From: Comamonas testosteroni
Lineage (GTDB): Bacteria; Pseudomonadota; Gammaproteobacteria; Burkholderiales; Burkholderiaceae_C
Assembly: GCF_030505195.1 (NCBI RefSeq)
Contig: NZ_CP129672.1
Coordinates: forward strand, 4,622,501 to 4,686,500
Direction: 5' to 3'
DNA: 64,000 nucleotides
The position numbers and the translations under genes were made by a program. Shown here one piece after another: positions 10,080-23,510 of this stretch; position 1 is the first letter of the stretch; the number at the start of each line of letters is the position of its first letter. The notes below the pieces were generated by a model. It did not search any database. It was not told the origin of the DNA and saw only the letters and a program-made list of their open reading frames with translations.

Positions 10080-10113
10080 GAGCCGGATGCGGTGAAAGTC
10101 GCAAGTCCGGTTC
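10080..10113 (+). ncRNA. Group II intron domain V
   Basis: A 34-nt hairpin that begins GAGCCGGATGCGG and has the conserved GAAA tetraloop (TGAAAG) and closing arm AGTCCGGTTC. The AGC catalytic triad is at the 5' base. It is the most conserved part of a group II intron and fixes the 3' end of the element to the next 40-50 bases, where domain VI follows. Confidence 0.93.
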
Positions 10114-10155
10114 TTAGGGGGGGATGGTTCAGCAATGAACTGTCCCTACCCTCCC

Positions 10156-10273
10156 AAGCATTCCTTCATACGCCTAGCGACGCTTCCTCGCCATTCCCTG
10201 CAGACACAAATGTCCCCGCACACATGCCGGGGCTTCGTTGGGCGTAACCGTAATTAAAAAACCGGAGAACCCA
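10156..10273 (+). promoter_or_regulatory. Remaining carA leader between intron and start codon
   Basis: About 118 bases of apparently native leader. It contains a hairpin CCCCG (10214-10218) / CGGGG (10228-10232) followed by CTTCGTTG, which could be a weak attenuator. The carA ribosome site GGAG is at 10264-10267. Confidence 0.4.
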
Positions 10274-11438
10274 GTGCTTTTGTCTCTCAAGGGAAATTTC
10301 CCATCCGCCATTCTGGCGCTCGCAGACGGCACGGTCTTTATTGGCAACTCGATTGGTGCGCAAGGCACCACTGTTGGCGAAGTCGTTTTCAACACTTCGC
10401 TGACCGGCTACCAGGAAATCCTCACCGACCCCAGCTATTGCCAGCAGATCGTGACGCTCACGTATCCGCACATTGGCAACTACGGTGTCAATCCTGAAGA
10501 CGTCGAAGCTGACAAGATCCATGCCGCAGGTCTCATCATCAAGAACCTGCCTTTGCTGGCCAGCAACTTCCGAAGCACCCAGACGCTGTCCGATTACCTG
10601 AGCGAAGGTAAGACCGTCGCCATTGCCAACATCGACACCCGCAAGCTCACGCGACTGCTGCGTGATCAAGGCGCGCAGAACGGCGCCATTGTGGGTCTGG
10701 CCGCTGGTGAAGAAGTCACCCAGGCCAGGATCGACGAGGCCATCGCCGCCGCCAAGGCCGCCCCCAGCATGAAGGGGCTGGATCTGGCCAAGGTCGTGTC
10801 CACCGACAAGTCCTACCCATGGACCGAGGCCGAGTGGACGCTGGGCCAAGGCTACGGCAAGCTCGAATCGCCCAGGTTCAAGGTCGTGGCCTACGACTTC
10901 GGCGTGAAGAAGAACATTCTGCGCATGCTGGCCGAGCGCGGTTGCGACGTGACCGTGGTGCCCGCCCAGACGCCCGCCAAGGATGTGCTGGCCCTGAATC
11001 CGGACGGCGTGTTCCTGTCCAACGGCCCTGGCGATCCAGAGCCTTGCGACTACGCGATTGCCGCTGCGCAAGAGATCATGGCCGCCAAGAAGCCGCTGTT
11101 CGGCATCTGCCTGGGTCATCAGATCATGGCTCTGGCCTCCGGCGCCAAGACCTTCAAGATGCAAAACAGCCACCACGGCGCCAACCACCCCGTCAAGGAC
11201 CTGGACTCCGGCCGCGTCAGCATCACCAGCCAGAACCACGGTTTTGCGGTGGAGCTGGAGTCGCTGCCCGCCAATGCCCGCGCCACGCACATCAGCCTGT
11301 TCGACGGCACGTTGCAAGGCCTGGAGCGCACCGATGTGCCTGCCTTCTGCTTCCAGGGTCACCCCGAAGCATCGCCCGGCCCCAACGATATCGGCTATCT
11401 GTTTGACCGCTTCACAGCGCTGATGGAGAAACACAAAA

Positions 11439-11446
<8 letters not shown>
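10274..11446 (+). CDS. carA: Carbamoyl-phosphate synthase small (glutaminase) subunit
   Basis: CarA releases ammonia from glutamine and passes it to CarB to make carbamoyl phosphate for pyrimidines and arginine. The N-terminal CarA domain is followed by a class I glutamine amidotransferase with nucleophile Cys279 in GICLGHQ and the His/Glu pair in [11 protein letters not shown]. The frame is open from 10238, but GTG 10274, seven bases after GGAG, gives the typical N-terminus [19 protein letters not shown] and 390 residues. The gene overlaps carB by 8 bases. Its leader holds the group II intron, so expression may depend on splicing. Confidence 0.96.
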
Positions 11447-14690
<3,244 letters not shown>

Positions 14691-14701
14691 AAAGCCTGAC
14701 G

Positions 14702-14734
14702 CCCGAAGCAGCCCGTAAAGGCTGGCGGGTTTTT
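14702..14734 (+). terminator. Rho-independent terminator after carAB
   Basis: A hairpin with outer pairs CCCG/CGGG and inner pairs CAGCC/GGCTG around loop CGTAAA, followed by TTTTT. It starts 11 bases after the carB stop. Confidence 0.7.
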
Positions 14735-14784
14735 ACCGGATTTGTGCCGCAGCAAACACGGCATAATCTGCGGTAATGTATTTG

Positions 14785-14819
14785 AACCGCCGCGCGGCAA
14801 CGTGCGGCGGTTTGCTTTT
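14785..14819 (+). terminator. Hairpin with T-run in the greA leader (possible attenuator)
   Basis: A 9-bp perfect stem AACCGCCGC (14785-14793) / GCGGCGGTT (14804-14812) followed by TGCTTTT, about 90 bases before greA. A promoter-like TTGTGC...CATAAT arrangement lies just upstream (about 14744-14768), so the hairpin would be inside the greA leader transcript and not at the end of another gene. Confidence 0.55.
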
Positions 14820-14910
14820 GGGGCACAGGCCCCTGTTTGACGTTGTCACTCAGGACTGTGCGAGAGGTGCCGCGCTGGGCGCGGCGTTTGCTGAATTTGG
14901 AGACTCGATC

Positions 14911-15387
14911 ATGGCCACCATCCCAATCACCAAGCGCGGAGCAGAAAAGCTCAAGGTGGAACTGCAACGCCTGAAGACTGTGGATCGTCCCGCGGTCATT
15001 CAAGCCATTGCAGAGGCCCGTGCTCAGGGTGACTTGAGCGAAAACGCCGAATACGAATCTGCGAAGGAGCAGCAGGGCTTCATCGAAGGCCGCATCATCG
15101 AGGTCGAAGGCAAGCTGTCCGCAGCGCAGGTCATTGACCCGACCGAGCTGGACGCCGGCGGCCGTGTGGTGTTTGGTGCGACCGTGGATCTGGAAGATGA
15201 AGACAGCGGCTCGGCCGTGACCTACCAGATCGTGGGCGAGGACGAGGCTGACCTCAAGCACGGCCTGATCAATGTATCCAGCCCCATTGCGCGCGCCTTG
15301 ATCGGCAAGGAAGAGGGCGATACCGCCGTGGTGCAGGCACCGGGCGGCGAGCGTCGCTACGAGATCGTAGGCATAAAGTACATCTGA
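14911..15387 (+). CDS. greA: Transcription elongation factor GreA
   Basis: GreA enters the RNA polymerase secondary channel and stimulates cleavage of backtracked RNA. The N-terminal coiled coil (about residues 1-75) carries the acidic tip in [16 protein letters not shown]; the C-terminal FKBP-like domain ends the 158-residue protein. The frame is open upstream to 14776, but ATG 14911 ([10 protein letters not shown]) is the standard start. A leader hairpin precedes it, and a GC-rich repeat begins right after the stop. Confidence 0.96.
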   Translation: MATIPITKRGAEKLKVELQRLKTVDRPAVIQAIAEARAQGDLSENAEYESAKEQQGFIEGRIIEVEGKLSAAQVIDPTELDAGGRVVFGATVDLEDEDSGSAVTYQIVGEDEADLKHGLINVSSPIARALIGKEEGDTAVVQAPGGERRYEIVGIKYI

Positions 15388-15520
15388 TCACCCCTGAGGC
15401 GCTGCGCGCCTTCCCCTCCCTCTACGCGCTTCGCGCGGCAGGAGGGGACGATGCCCTTGCCTGGGCGGCCCCGCCGCGAGGCAGCTCTTGCCCGGCATCT
15501 CTGGTTTGCGCTCTGCCATG
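15388..15520. repeat. GC-rich stop-codon-adjacent repeat, copy A (after greA)
   Basis: Directly after the greA stop comes CACCCCTGAGGCGCTGCGCG, then CCTTCCCCTCCCTC, a GGAGGGGACG arm, and a second part with CCGCGAGGCAGCTCTTGCCC. The same order of blocks is found after the ATPase-permease gene (47392) and after cysD (63723) on the other strand. Confidence 0.7.
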
Positions 15521-15533
15521 CTGAAATTTCACC

Positions 15534-15956
15534 ATGATGTTTGAACGCTTGCCTGTTTTTTTTGCGGCTCTGTGGTGGGGCAGCCTGAGCGCCATCGGCT
15601 TTGTGGCCGTGCCCATGCTGTTTGCTCATCTGCCCACGCCGGCTCTGGCGGGTTTCATGGCAGCCAAGCTGTTTGCGGCGCAGACCTGGATTTCCATAGC
15701 ATGTTGCGCTCTTTTGCTGGTGTTTTCAAAGCGAAAACATGCTGAAAAGCTTGAGCAATGGGCGCAAGCAGCTATCGGTTTTGTGATCGCAGGCATGTTG
15801 CTGGCGCTGCTGGTGCAGTATGGCGTGTCGCCCAAGATTGTGGCGCGTGAGAACCTCAGGCTCTGGCACAGCGTGGGCACCGGCATGTATGCGCTGCAGT
15901 GGCTGTGCGCCGCCGTCGTGCTGTGGCGTGTGGCGGCTGCTCGCAAGCCGGCTTGA
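15534..15956 (+). CDS. DUF4149 domain membrane protein
   Basis: A 140-residue protein with four likely membrane helices (about residues 7-30, 42-62, 80-100, 112-132), matching the small DUF4149 family whose function is not known. It often lies near greA and yhbY in betaproteobacteria, as here. ATG 15534 and ATG 15537 are both possible starts. Part of the gene (15690-15788, about residues 53-85, covering the loop and third helix) coincides with a copy of the dispersed palindrome, so that stretch of protein appears to be built from repeat sequence. Confidence 0.8.
   Translation: MMFERLPVFFAALWWGSLSAIGFVAVPMLFAHLPTPALAGFMAAKLFAAQTWISIACCALLLVFSKRKHAEKLEQWAQAAIGFVIAGMLLALLVQYGVSPKIVARENLRLWHSVGTGMYALQWLCAAVVLWRVAAARKPA
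15690..15788. repeat. Dispersed palindrome, copy inside the DUF4149 gene
   Basis: ATAGCATGTTGCGCTC at 15696-15711 faces GGGCGCAAGCAGCTAT at about 15760-15775; the two arms are imperfect reverse complements. The right arm continues CGGTTTTGTGAT, as in other copies. Confidence 0.6.
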
Positions 15957-16002
15957 TCCAGTGCAAGCCCGCGCCAGTTGCGGGGAGTACACTGCCGAAG
16001 CC

Positions 16003-16887
16003 ATGGAATCTCAAATCGTAAAAATCGACGCGACCGACTGGAGCAACGTCCAGGGGTGCGATGAATGGACTGCTGCCGTCGAAGCCGGCAAGGTGCTGTA
16101 TTTCCCACAGCTGAGCTTTCAGCTCTCCGAGCAGGAAAAAACGCTGCTGCGCCCCGATGTGCGCGATCCCAAGACGCGCAATATCAGCCTCAATGTGGAT
16201 GGCTCGATCAAGGGCGTGGCGGGCGACGAGGCCGTGCAGGCCCAGGTGTCGGCCATGGTCGGACGCTTTCGCGAGCAGGCCACGGCGCTGATCGCAGGCC
16301 TGTTTCCTGCCTATATGCCGGTGGTGCGCATGGCGCCCACCAGCTACCGCCCTTCGCAGGTGGAAACGCGGGCGCAGTCCTGGCGTGCGGACGACAAGCG
16401 CATGCATGTGGATGCCTTTCCTTCGCGGCCCAACTATGGCGAGCGCATTTTGCGCGTCTTCACCAATGTCAACCCGGATGGCCAGCCCCGGGTCTGGCGA
16501 GTGGGTGAGCCGTTCACCGATGTGGCCAAGCGTTTTGTGCCGCGTGCCAAGCCCTACAGCGCCTGGCAGGCCAAGGCGCTGGAGCTGCTGCATGTGACCA
16601 AGTCCTATCGCAGCGAATACGACCATCTGATGCTGCAGCTGCATGACGGCATGAAGGGCGATCCCGACTATCAGAAAAATGCGCCTCAGGAGACCGTGCC
16701 TTTCGCGGCAGGCTCCACCTGGGTGTGCTTCTCCGATCAGGCAGTGCATGCCGTCATGTCGGGGCAGTACATGCTGGAGCAGACCTTGTTTCTGCCGCCT
16801 GGCAGCGAATACAACCCCGCAGCCAGCCCGCTGTCCATTCTCTCTCGCATGAAGGGGCATCCGCTGGTCGATGCCAGGTACCGCTGA
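16003..16887 (+). CDS. kdoO: Kdo 3-hydroxylase (Fe(II)/2-oxoglutarate dioxygenase)
   Basis: Resembles KdoO, which hydroxylates the outer Kdo sugar of lipopolysaccharide to Ko (D-glycero-D-talo-oct-2-ulosonic acid) in Burkholderia and Yersinia. The 2-His-1-carboxylate iron site is visible as His135, Asp137 (MHVDAFPS) and His249 (QAVHAVMSG). The frame is open from 15820, but ATG 16003 gives MESQIVKI and 294 residues, normal for the family. It is 46 bases after the DUF4149 stop. The next gene, on the opposite strand, is a glycosyltransferase, in keeping with a small LPS-modification neighbourhood. Assignment rests on family resemblance and metal-site pattern. Confidence 0.85.
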   Translation: MESQIVKIDATDWSNVQGCDEWTAAVEAGKVLYFPQLSFQLSEQEKTLLRPDVRDPKTRNISLNVDGSIKGVAGDEAVQAQVSAMVGRFREQATALIAGLFPAYMPVVRMAPTSYRPSQVETRAQSWRADDKRMHVDAFPSRPNYGERILRVFTNVNPDGQPRVWRVGEPFTDVAKRFVPRAKPYSAWQAKALELLHVTKSYRSEYDHLMLQLHDGMKGDPDYQKNAPQETVPFAAGSTWVCFSDQAVHAVMSGQYMLEQTLFLPPGSEYNPAASPLSILSRMKGHPLVDARYR

Positions 16888-16934
16888 GCCTGTTCGGCAG
16901 GTCAGCCGCGCGCTGATGCAATCAGGCGGCCACA

Positions 16935-16976
16935 AAAAAGGCGTTGAACCTTGCGGTCAACGCCTTTTGTTTTTGC
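16935..16976. terminator. Bidirectional terminator between kdoO and the glycosyltransferase
   Basis: A 12-bp perfect stem AAAAGGCGTTGA (16937-16948) / TCAACGCCTTTT (16957-16968) with A-run on the left and T-run on the right, between two convergent genes. Confidence 0.9.
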
Positions 16977-16994
16977 GGCTGCACCGGCAGCCAG

Positions 16995-17753
16995 TCAGCC
17001 CCAGGCCTTCTCGATCCACCTGGCGGGCTCGATATGGCGAAAGCGCTTGTTGCGACGGCCTTCCAGGGCATCGGGCGGGTTCACTTCGCCATGGAAGATC
17101 ACGATGCGAGCATCGGTCGGCGGCACCGGCTCCTTCCAGTAGTTGGTGGGCCAGGTCGGAATGCAGTAGTACTTGAAGCTGGGGCACCAGGCGGCAGGCC
17201 AGTAGTCAAGCTTGCCCTGCTTGTGCAGAAAGTGCGACAGGTACTCCTGCTCGTTGCGGTACTTGGCGCGCATCTCTTCGGTGTGCGCACGGAAATGCTC
17301 CAGTACATCGGCATGGGCACCCAGCTCGAAGCGGTAGACCGAAGAATTGCCGACAATGCGCTCGCCAAAGCGCCAGAAACGCGGATAGTCGTGAATGATG
17401 CGGAAGTCGCCGGGCAGCGTGAAGAACTCGTCGAGGCTGCCCACAATCACCACATCCAGGTCCAGGAACAGCGCCTGACCCTTGAGACCGTGCAGGTCGC
17501 GCTCGAAGGTGGTGAGCTTCTTCCAGGCGCCGTCACGCTGGCCGGGAGCCAGATGAATGTTCAGGTCGGGGATGGGCAAGCACTCCACTTCGGAGCGAAT
17601 CCCCTCTGTGCTGTCGGTCAGGCAGACAAAGCGAAAATCTCCGCTGAGATGGCGGCGCACCATGGCGTAGAGTCGGTTGACGTACTCCGGGCCGTATTTG
17701 GTGCCCCATTTCATGCAAAGAATGTGGCGTTGCTGCTGTGTGGTCTGAGCCAT
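16995..17753 (-). CDS. Glycosyltransferase with DxD motif
   Basis: A 252-residue protein of the kind annotated as glycosyltransferase in Comamonadaceae. FLDLDVVIVGSLDEFF holds a DxD motif (Asp98, Asp100) for a nucleotide-sugar metal ion, in the style of GT-A enzymes of the GT8-like group. No signal peptide or membrane segment is seen, so it is probably cytoplasmic. Acceptor and sugar are unknown; LPS is a reasonable guess from its neighbour kdoO. It is read leftward from ATG 17753, 62 bases downstream of yhbY on the same strand. Confidence 0.7.
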   Translation of the reverse strand: MAQTTQQQRHILCMKWGTKYGPEYVNRLYAMVRRHLSGDFRFVCLTDSTEGIRSEVECLPIPDLNIHLAPGQRDGAWKKLTTFERDLHGLKGQALFLDLDVVIVGSLDEFFTLPGDFRIIHDYPRFWRFGERIVGNSSVYRFELGAHADVLEHFRAHTEEMRAKYRNEQEYLSHFLHKQGKLDYWPAAWCPSFKYYCIPTWPTNYWKEPVPPTDARIVIFHGEVNPPDALEGRRNKRFRHIEPARWIEKAWG

Positions 17754-17815
17754 GGCTTGGTGGTCTAGGCGAAGAAAAAAGGCAGGTGGGCGGGCAGACA
17801 GGGCGGATCGGCAGA

Positions 17816-18286
17816 TCAGTCCTGACGGCCTTTCTTGACCGACTTCTGCTTGGGCTTGGCGCGCTTGATGGTGCCGCCGGCGGTCAGGCGCTGGTTGCCG
17901 AGCACGCGCAGCTGCTTGACTTCGGGCTTCTGGCCGGCGCGGCCGAACTTGAGCACCTTGACGTCGCGAGGACCGGGCATGCGGTCTTCGTCAAAGGCCT
18001 TTTCCTTTTCGGGAATCGGGCGCCACAGCACCAGCAGCTTGCCGATGTGCTGGATGGGAGCGGCGTTCAGCTCGTCGCAAAGTTGTTGATAGATCTGCTC
18101 GCGGGCTGCACGGTCGTCGCCGAAAACGCGGACCTTGATCAGTCCATGGGCATTGAGTGCGGCGTCCACTTCCTTTTGAACGGCAGTGGTCAGACCATCG
18201 CCACCGATGAGGACGACGGGGTCCAGATGGTGGGCTTCGGCGCGGTGTTCCCGGCGCTGCGCGGGAGTTAATTCAATTTGGGGCAT
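17816..18286 (-). CDS. yhbY: YhbY family RNA-binding protein
   Basis: A 156-residue protein with an N-terminal CRS1-YhbY (CRM) domain of about 95 residues, including [20 protein letters not shown] and the GxxG-like region VLIGGDGLT. The family binds pre-50S ribosomal particles and group II intron RNA in plants. A Lys/Arg-rich tail of about 50 residues ([16 protein letters not shown]) follows and is longer than in E. coli. It diverges from rlmE with only 32 bases between start codons, so the two promoters must overlap. Confidence 0.93.
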   Translation of the reverse strand: MPQIELTPAQRREHRAEAHHLDPVVLIGGDGLTTAVQKEVDAALNAHGLIKVRVFGDDRAAREQIYQQLCDELNAAPIQHIGKLLVLWRPIPEKEKAFDEDRMPGPRDVKVLKFGRAGQKPEVKQLRVLGNQRLTAGGTIKRAKPKQKSVKKGRQD

Positions 18287-18318
18287 ACCCGTATTATCAA
18301 GGCTGCGAGAATTCAGGC

Positions 18319-18981
18319 ATGAAAACGAAAACCAAAAGTAAGAAGGTCAATAAGAATTGGCTGCACGATCACATCAATGACCCGTATGTGAAAGCCGCCC
18401 AAAAGGATGGCTATCGTGCCCGCGCGGCCTACAAGCTCAAGGAAATTGACGAGTCGCTCAAGCTGATTCAGCCCGGTCACACCGTGGTGGACCTGGGTTG
18501 CGCGCCCGGCGCCTGGAGTCAGTATGTGCGCCGTCGTCTCTCGCCCAGCGGTGCGGCGGCAGGCGAACTCAACGGCCGCATCATCTCGCTGGACCTGCTG
18601 CCCATGGAGCCCATCGAGGGCGTGCACTACATCCAGGGCGACTTTCGGGAAGAGTCGGTGCTGGCGCAGCTTGAAGAGGCCATGGGAGGCGGCAAGGCCG
18701 ACGTGGTGGTCTCGGACATGGCGCCCAATCTGTCGGGCCATGGCGCCACTGACGGGGCGCGGGTTGCGGTGCTCATCGAGATGGCGGTCGATTTTGCGAT
18801 CAACAACATGAAGCCCGAGGGCGCGCTGGTGGTCAAGTTGTTCCACGGCAGCGGCTATGACGAGCTGGTGGATCTGTTCAAGCAGACCTTCAAGGTGGTC
18901 AAGCCTATCAAGCCCAAGGCATCGCGCGACCGGTCTTCCGAGATTTTTCTCGTGGGAATGGGTCTCAAGCAGGGCTCTTGA
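18319..18981 (+). CDS. rlmE: 23S rRNA (uridine 2552) 2'-O-methyltransferase RlmE
   Basis: RlmE (FtsJ/RrmJ) methylates U2552 of 23S rRNA late in 50S assembly and is a heat-shock protein in E. coli. The 220-residue Rossmann methyltransferase shows the SAM motif [13 protein letters not shown], the MAPNLSG segment with the catalytic Asp, VVKLFHG with a catalytic Lys, and [11 protein letters not shown] at the end. It lies upstream of ftsH, the widely conserved rlmE-ftsH order, and diverges from yhbY. Confidence 0.96.
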   Translation: MKTKTKSKKVNKNWLHDHINDPYVKAAQKDGYRARAAYKLKEIDESLKLIQPGHTVVDLGCAPGAWSQYVRRRLSPSGAAAGELNGRIISLDLLPMEPIEGVHYIQGDFREESVLAQLEEAMGGGKADVVVSDMAPNLSGHGATDGARVAVLIEMAVDFAINNMKPEGALVVKLFHGSGYDELVDLFKQTFKVVKPIKPKASRDRSSEIFLVGMGLKQGS

Positions 18982-19038
18982 CGGAGTCGCCGGCCTGCAT
19001 AGGGGCATTTGACCTCATGGTTTGCTGCGCCAAACCAG

Positions 19039-19088
19039 TGAAACTGATAGCGCAAAGCCTTGATAAAACACAGGCTTAGGGCCGATTG
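19039..19088. repeat. Possible degenerate copy of the dispersed palindrome
   Basis: AAACTGATAGCGCAAAGCCT followed by TGAT and GGCTTAGGGCCGATT resembles the shorter form of the repeat seen in cysN, but several bases differ. Lies between rlmE and ftsH. Confidence 0.3.
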
Positions 19089-19145
19089 CCGGCAGGGCCA
19101 TACCTTGCCTATGGCCGCTATAGGGGGAAATAGGCGTCCTTGGCG

Positions 19146-19173
19146 CTTGAAACACCTAAAATGAACCTCAACT
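19146..19173 (+). promoter_or_regulatory. Candidate sigma-32 (RpoH) heat-shock promoter of ftsH
   Basis: CTTGAAA (19146-19152), then 13 bases, then CCTCAACT (19166-19173). This matches the RpoH pattern CTTGAAA-N13-CCCCATNT well. It lies 54 bases before the ftsH start codon, and ftsH is a heat-shock gene in many proteobacteria. Confidence 0.65.
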
Positions 19174-19227
19174 AGGTCTGGAGTCCCCTCCGGGCCTTTA
19201 CGTCTGAATATTCCATTGGAGCCCCGC

Positions 19228-21150
<1,923 letters not shown>

Positions 21151-21167
21151 GCGCCAAGCCTCCTACA

Positions 21168-21197
21168 CAAAAGGTCCCTCAGGGGCCTTTTGTTTTT
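21168..21197 (+). terminator. Terminator between ftsH and folP
   Basis: Stem AAAAGGTCCC / GGGGCCTTTT with a short loop, followed by GTTTTT. Confidence 0.75.
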
Positions 21198-21221
21198 GCA
21201 CTCTCAGATATCGGAAGATTT

Positions 21222-22070
21222 ATGTCGCAACAGTGGCAGACCTCGCGTTTTCTCTTGCAGCTCGACAAGCCTCAGGTCATGGGCATTGTGAATGTGACCC
21301 CTGATTCCTTTTCGGACGGAGGCAGGCATGCCGGTGTATCTCAGGCCATGGCTCATGCGGAGCTGCTGCTGGAGCAAGGGGCGCATATTCTGGATATAGG
21401 TGGCGAGTCCACCAGGCCGGGCTCGCCCGCTGTGAGCCTCGAAGACGAGCTGGCTCGCGTTCTGCCCGTGCTGCGCGAAGCCGTCAAGCTCAACGTGCCC
21501 ATCTCCATCGATACCTACAAGCCCGAAGTCATGGCCGCGTCGCTGGATCTGGGGGCCGACATCATCAACGACATCTGGGCGTTGCGCCAGCCCGGAGCCT
21601 TCGAGGTGGTGAGCAGGCACGCCAACTGTGGCGTGTGCCTGATGCATATGCACAAGACTCCGCAAGACATGCACCTGGAGCATATGCAGGGCAATGCCGT
21701 GGCTCAAGTGCGGGACTTTCTGCTGCAGGTGACGCAGCCTTTGCTCGATGCGGGCGTTGCTCGCTCCCGCATTGCCTGGGATTACGGTATTGGTTTCGGC
21801 AAGAGCGTGGTACAAAATTTTGCCTTGCTTGCACATCAGCGTGAGCTGCTGGGCCTAGACTTCCCTTTGCTGGCCGGCTGGTCGCGCAAGGGCTCCCTGG
21901 GGCAGGTGAGCGGCCTGCCTGTGGATCAGCGCATGGTGCCCAGCGTCGCGGCGGCATTGCTGGCGGTCGAACGTGGGGCCAAAATTGTGCGTGTCCACGA
22001 TGTGAAGGATACGGTGGCTGCGCTGGCAGTCTGGCAGGCGATGCAAGATGCGCAAGCGCTGCAGGCCTGA
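21222..22070 (+). CDS. folP: Dihydropteroate synthase
   Basis: FolP joins p-aminobenzoate to the pterin pyrophosphate in folate synthesis and is the sulfonamide target. Both family signatures are present: [14 protein letters not shown] near residue 24 and GGESTRPGS near residue 63; the C-terminal [11 protein letters not shown] segment is also typical. The frame is open from 21147 across the terminator, but ATG 21222, preceded by GGAAG, gives 282 residues, the normal size. It is followed 37 bases later by glmM, the usual ftsH-folP-glmM order. Confidence 0.95.
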   Translation: MSQQWQTSRFLLQLDKPQVMGIVNVTPDSFSDGGRHAGVSQAMAHAELLLEQGAHILDIGGESTRPGSPAVSLEDELARVLPVLREAVKLNVPISIDTYKPEVMAASLDLGADIINDIWALRQPGAFEVVSRHANCGVCLMHMHKTPQDMHLEHMQGNAVAQVRDFLLQVTQPLLDAGVARSRIAWDYGIGFGKSVVQNFALLAHQRELLGLDFPLLAGWSRKGSLGQVSGLPVDQRMVPSVAAALLAVERGAKIVRVHDVKDTVAALAVWQAMQDAQALQA

Positions 22071-22107
22071 TGACAGGGTATTGAATCTGAAAAAGGACAA
22101 CGAGAAT

Positions 22108-23442
22108 ATGGCACGACAGTACTTCGGCACCGACGGGATTCGCGGAACGGTGGGCAAGTCGCCCATTACGCCTGACTTCGCCCTGCGCCTGGCGCATGCC
22201 GTGGGACGCGTGTTGCGCCGCACGCAAGAGCGTCCTCTGGTGCTGATCGGCAAGGACACCCGCATCTCCGGCTACATGCTGGAGAGTGCGCTCGAGTCGG
22301 GCTTCAACTCTGCCGGTGTCGATGTCATGTTGCTTGGCCCCTTGCCGACACCGGGCGTGGCCTATCTGACGCGCGCCCAGCGCGCCAGCCTGGGGGTGGT
22401 CATCAGTGCCAGCCACAACCCGTTTTATGACAACGGCATCAAGTTCTTCAGTGCCGAGGGCACCAAGCTGTCTGATTCCTGGGAAGAGGATGTGGAAGAC
22501 ACTCTCAAGGAGGACCCCGTCTGGGTGGATTCAGCCTCTTTGGGCAAGGCGCGACGTCTGGCCGATGCCGCCGGCCGTTATATCGAGTTCTGCAAAAGCA
22601 CTTTCGATCACAGCCTCTCGTTGCGCGGCCTGAAGGTCGTCGTGGATGCGGCCCATGGCGCGGCCTATCAGATTGCTCCCAAGGTCTTTCACGAGCTGGG
22701 CGCCAATGTGGTGGAAATCGGCTGCTCCCCGGACGGCCTGAACATCAACGAGGGAGTTGGCGCGACCCATCCCGAAGCGCTGGTCAGGGCCGTGCGGGCC
22801 AACAATGCCGACTATGGCGTGGCGCTGGACGGCGATGCCGACCGCCTGCAGCTGGTCGATGCGCAAGGCCGCCTATACAACGGCGACGAACTGCTCTATC
22901 TCATGGCGGCCGATCGCCTGGCTCGCGGCGACGTGGTCAGCGGGGTGGCGGGAACCCTGATGACCAATATGGCGGTGGAGCAAGCGCTCAAGGAGCAGGG
23001 CGTGGGCTTTGTCCGTGCCAAGGTGGGAGACCGCTATGTGCTGGAAGCGCTCAACGCCAAGGGCTGGCAGCTGGGCGGTGAAAGCTCGGGCCACCTGCTG
23101 GCGCTGGACAAGCATACGACCGGTGACGGCCTGGTCAGCGCGCTGCAGGTGCTGCAGGCCTGCGTGCGCTCGAAGAAGACCATTGCCCAGTGGCTGGAGT
23201 CGGTCAAGCTGTTCCCTCAGGTCATGATCAATGTGCGCTTGCAGCCTGGTCAGGACTGGAAGAGCAATGCCAAGCTGCCTGGTGAGCAGGCAGCGGTCGA
23301 GAAGCTGCTGGGCAGCGACGGCCGTGTGCTGATCCGTCCCAGTGGTACCGAGCCCCTGGTGCGCGTCATGGTCGAGGCCAGGAGTGCAGACATGGCCAGC
23401 AACTGTGCCGAGCGTCTGGCCGAGGTGGTCAGGGCCAGCTGA
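22108..23442 (+). CDS. glmM: Phosphoglucosamine mutase
   Basis: GlmM turns glucosamine-6-phosphate into glucosamine-1-phosphate for peptidoglycan and lipid A. The phosphorylated serine is Ser102 in ISASHNP, the same number as in E. coli. The metal loop DGDADR and the sugar loop GGESSGH are present, and the phosphate-binding RPSGTEP lies near the C-terminus. ATG 22108 ([13 protein letters not shown]) gives 444 residues. The end of the gene is closed by a perfect hairpin that also overlaps a Pho box. Confidence 0.97.
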   Translation: MARQYFGTDGIRGTVGKSPITPDFALRLAHAVGRVLRRTQERPLVLIGKDTRISGYMLESALESGFNSAGVDVMLLGPLPTPGVAYLTRAQRASLGVVISASHNPFYDNGIKFFSAEGTKLSDSWEEDVEDTLKEDPVWVDSASLGKARRLADAAGRYIEFCKSTFDHSLSLRGLKVVVDAAHGAAYQIAPKVFHELGANVVEIGCSPDGLNINEGVGATHPEALVRAVRANNADYGVALDGDADRLQLVDAQGRLYNGDELLYLMAADRLARGDVVSGVAGTLMTNMAVEQALKEQGVGFVRAKVGDRYVLEALNAKGWQLGGESSGHLLALDKHTTGDGLVSALQVLQACVRSKKTIAQWLESVKLFPQVMINVRLQPGQDWKSNAKLPGEQAAVEKLLGSDGRVLIRPSGTEPLVRVMVEARSADMASNCAERLAEVVRAS

Positions 23443-23457
23443 AGTTGTGTAAACCCT

Positions 23458-23493
23458 GATGACTGTCATGAACAACGATGACAGTCATCTTTT
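23458..23493 (+). terminator. Terminator of glmM overlapping the ppk1 Pho box
   Basis: A 12-bp perfect stem GATGACTGTCAT (23458-23469) / ATGACAGTCATC (23478-23489), loop GAACAACG, then TTTT. The right arm shares bases with the first Pho half-site. Confidence 0.75.
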
Positions 23494-23510
23494 GGTCATC
23501 TAATTGTCAC
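23482..23510 (+). promoter_or_regulatory. Triple Pho box upstream of ppk1
   Basis: Three 7-mers at an exact 11-bp period: CAGTCAT (23482), TGGTCAT (23493), TTGTCAC (23504), separated by 4-base spacers CTTT and CTAA. The PhoB consensus half-site is CTGTCAT with 4-base spacers. Expected to activate ppk1 in phosphate starvation. Confidence 0.7.

Larger units (their letters stand above)
7294..10155 (+). mobile_element. Group II intron with maturase, inserted in the carAB leader
   Basis: A retroelement of about 2.86 kb. The proposed 5' edge is GTGCGAC at 7294-7300, matching the group IIB start consensus. About 1 kb of non-coding, hairpin-rich sequence (RNA domains I to the start of IV) comes before the maturase gene at 8309-10000, then domain V at 10080-10113 and domain VI at 10114-10155. 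In domain VI the pairing leaves an unpaired A at 10148 as the likely branch point. The protein type (RT, maturase X domain, HNH) and the domain V sequence suggest a chloroplast-like IIB intron. A second GTGCGAC at 7664-7670 is an alternative 5' edge. The 3' edge is uncertain by several bases because the expected AY ending is not obvious. Confidence 0.88.
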
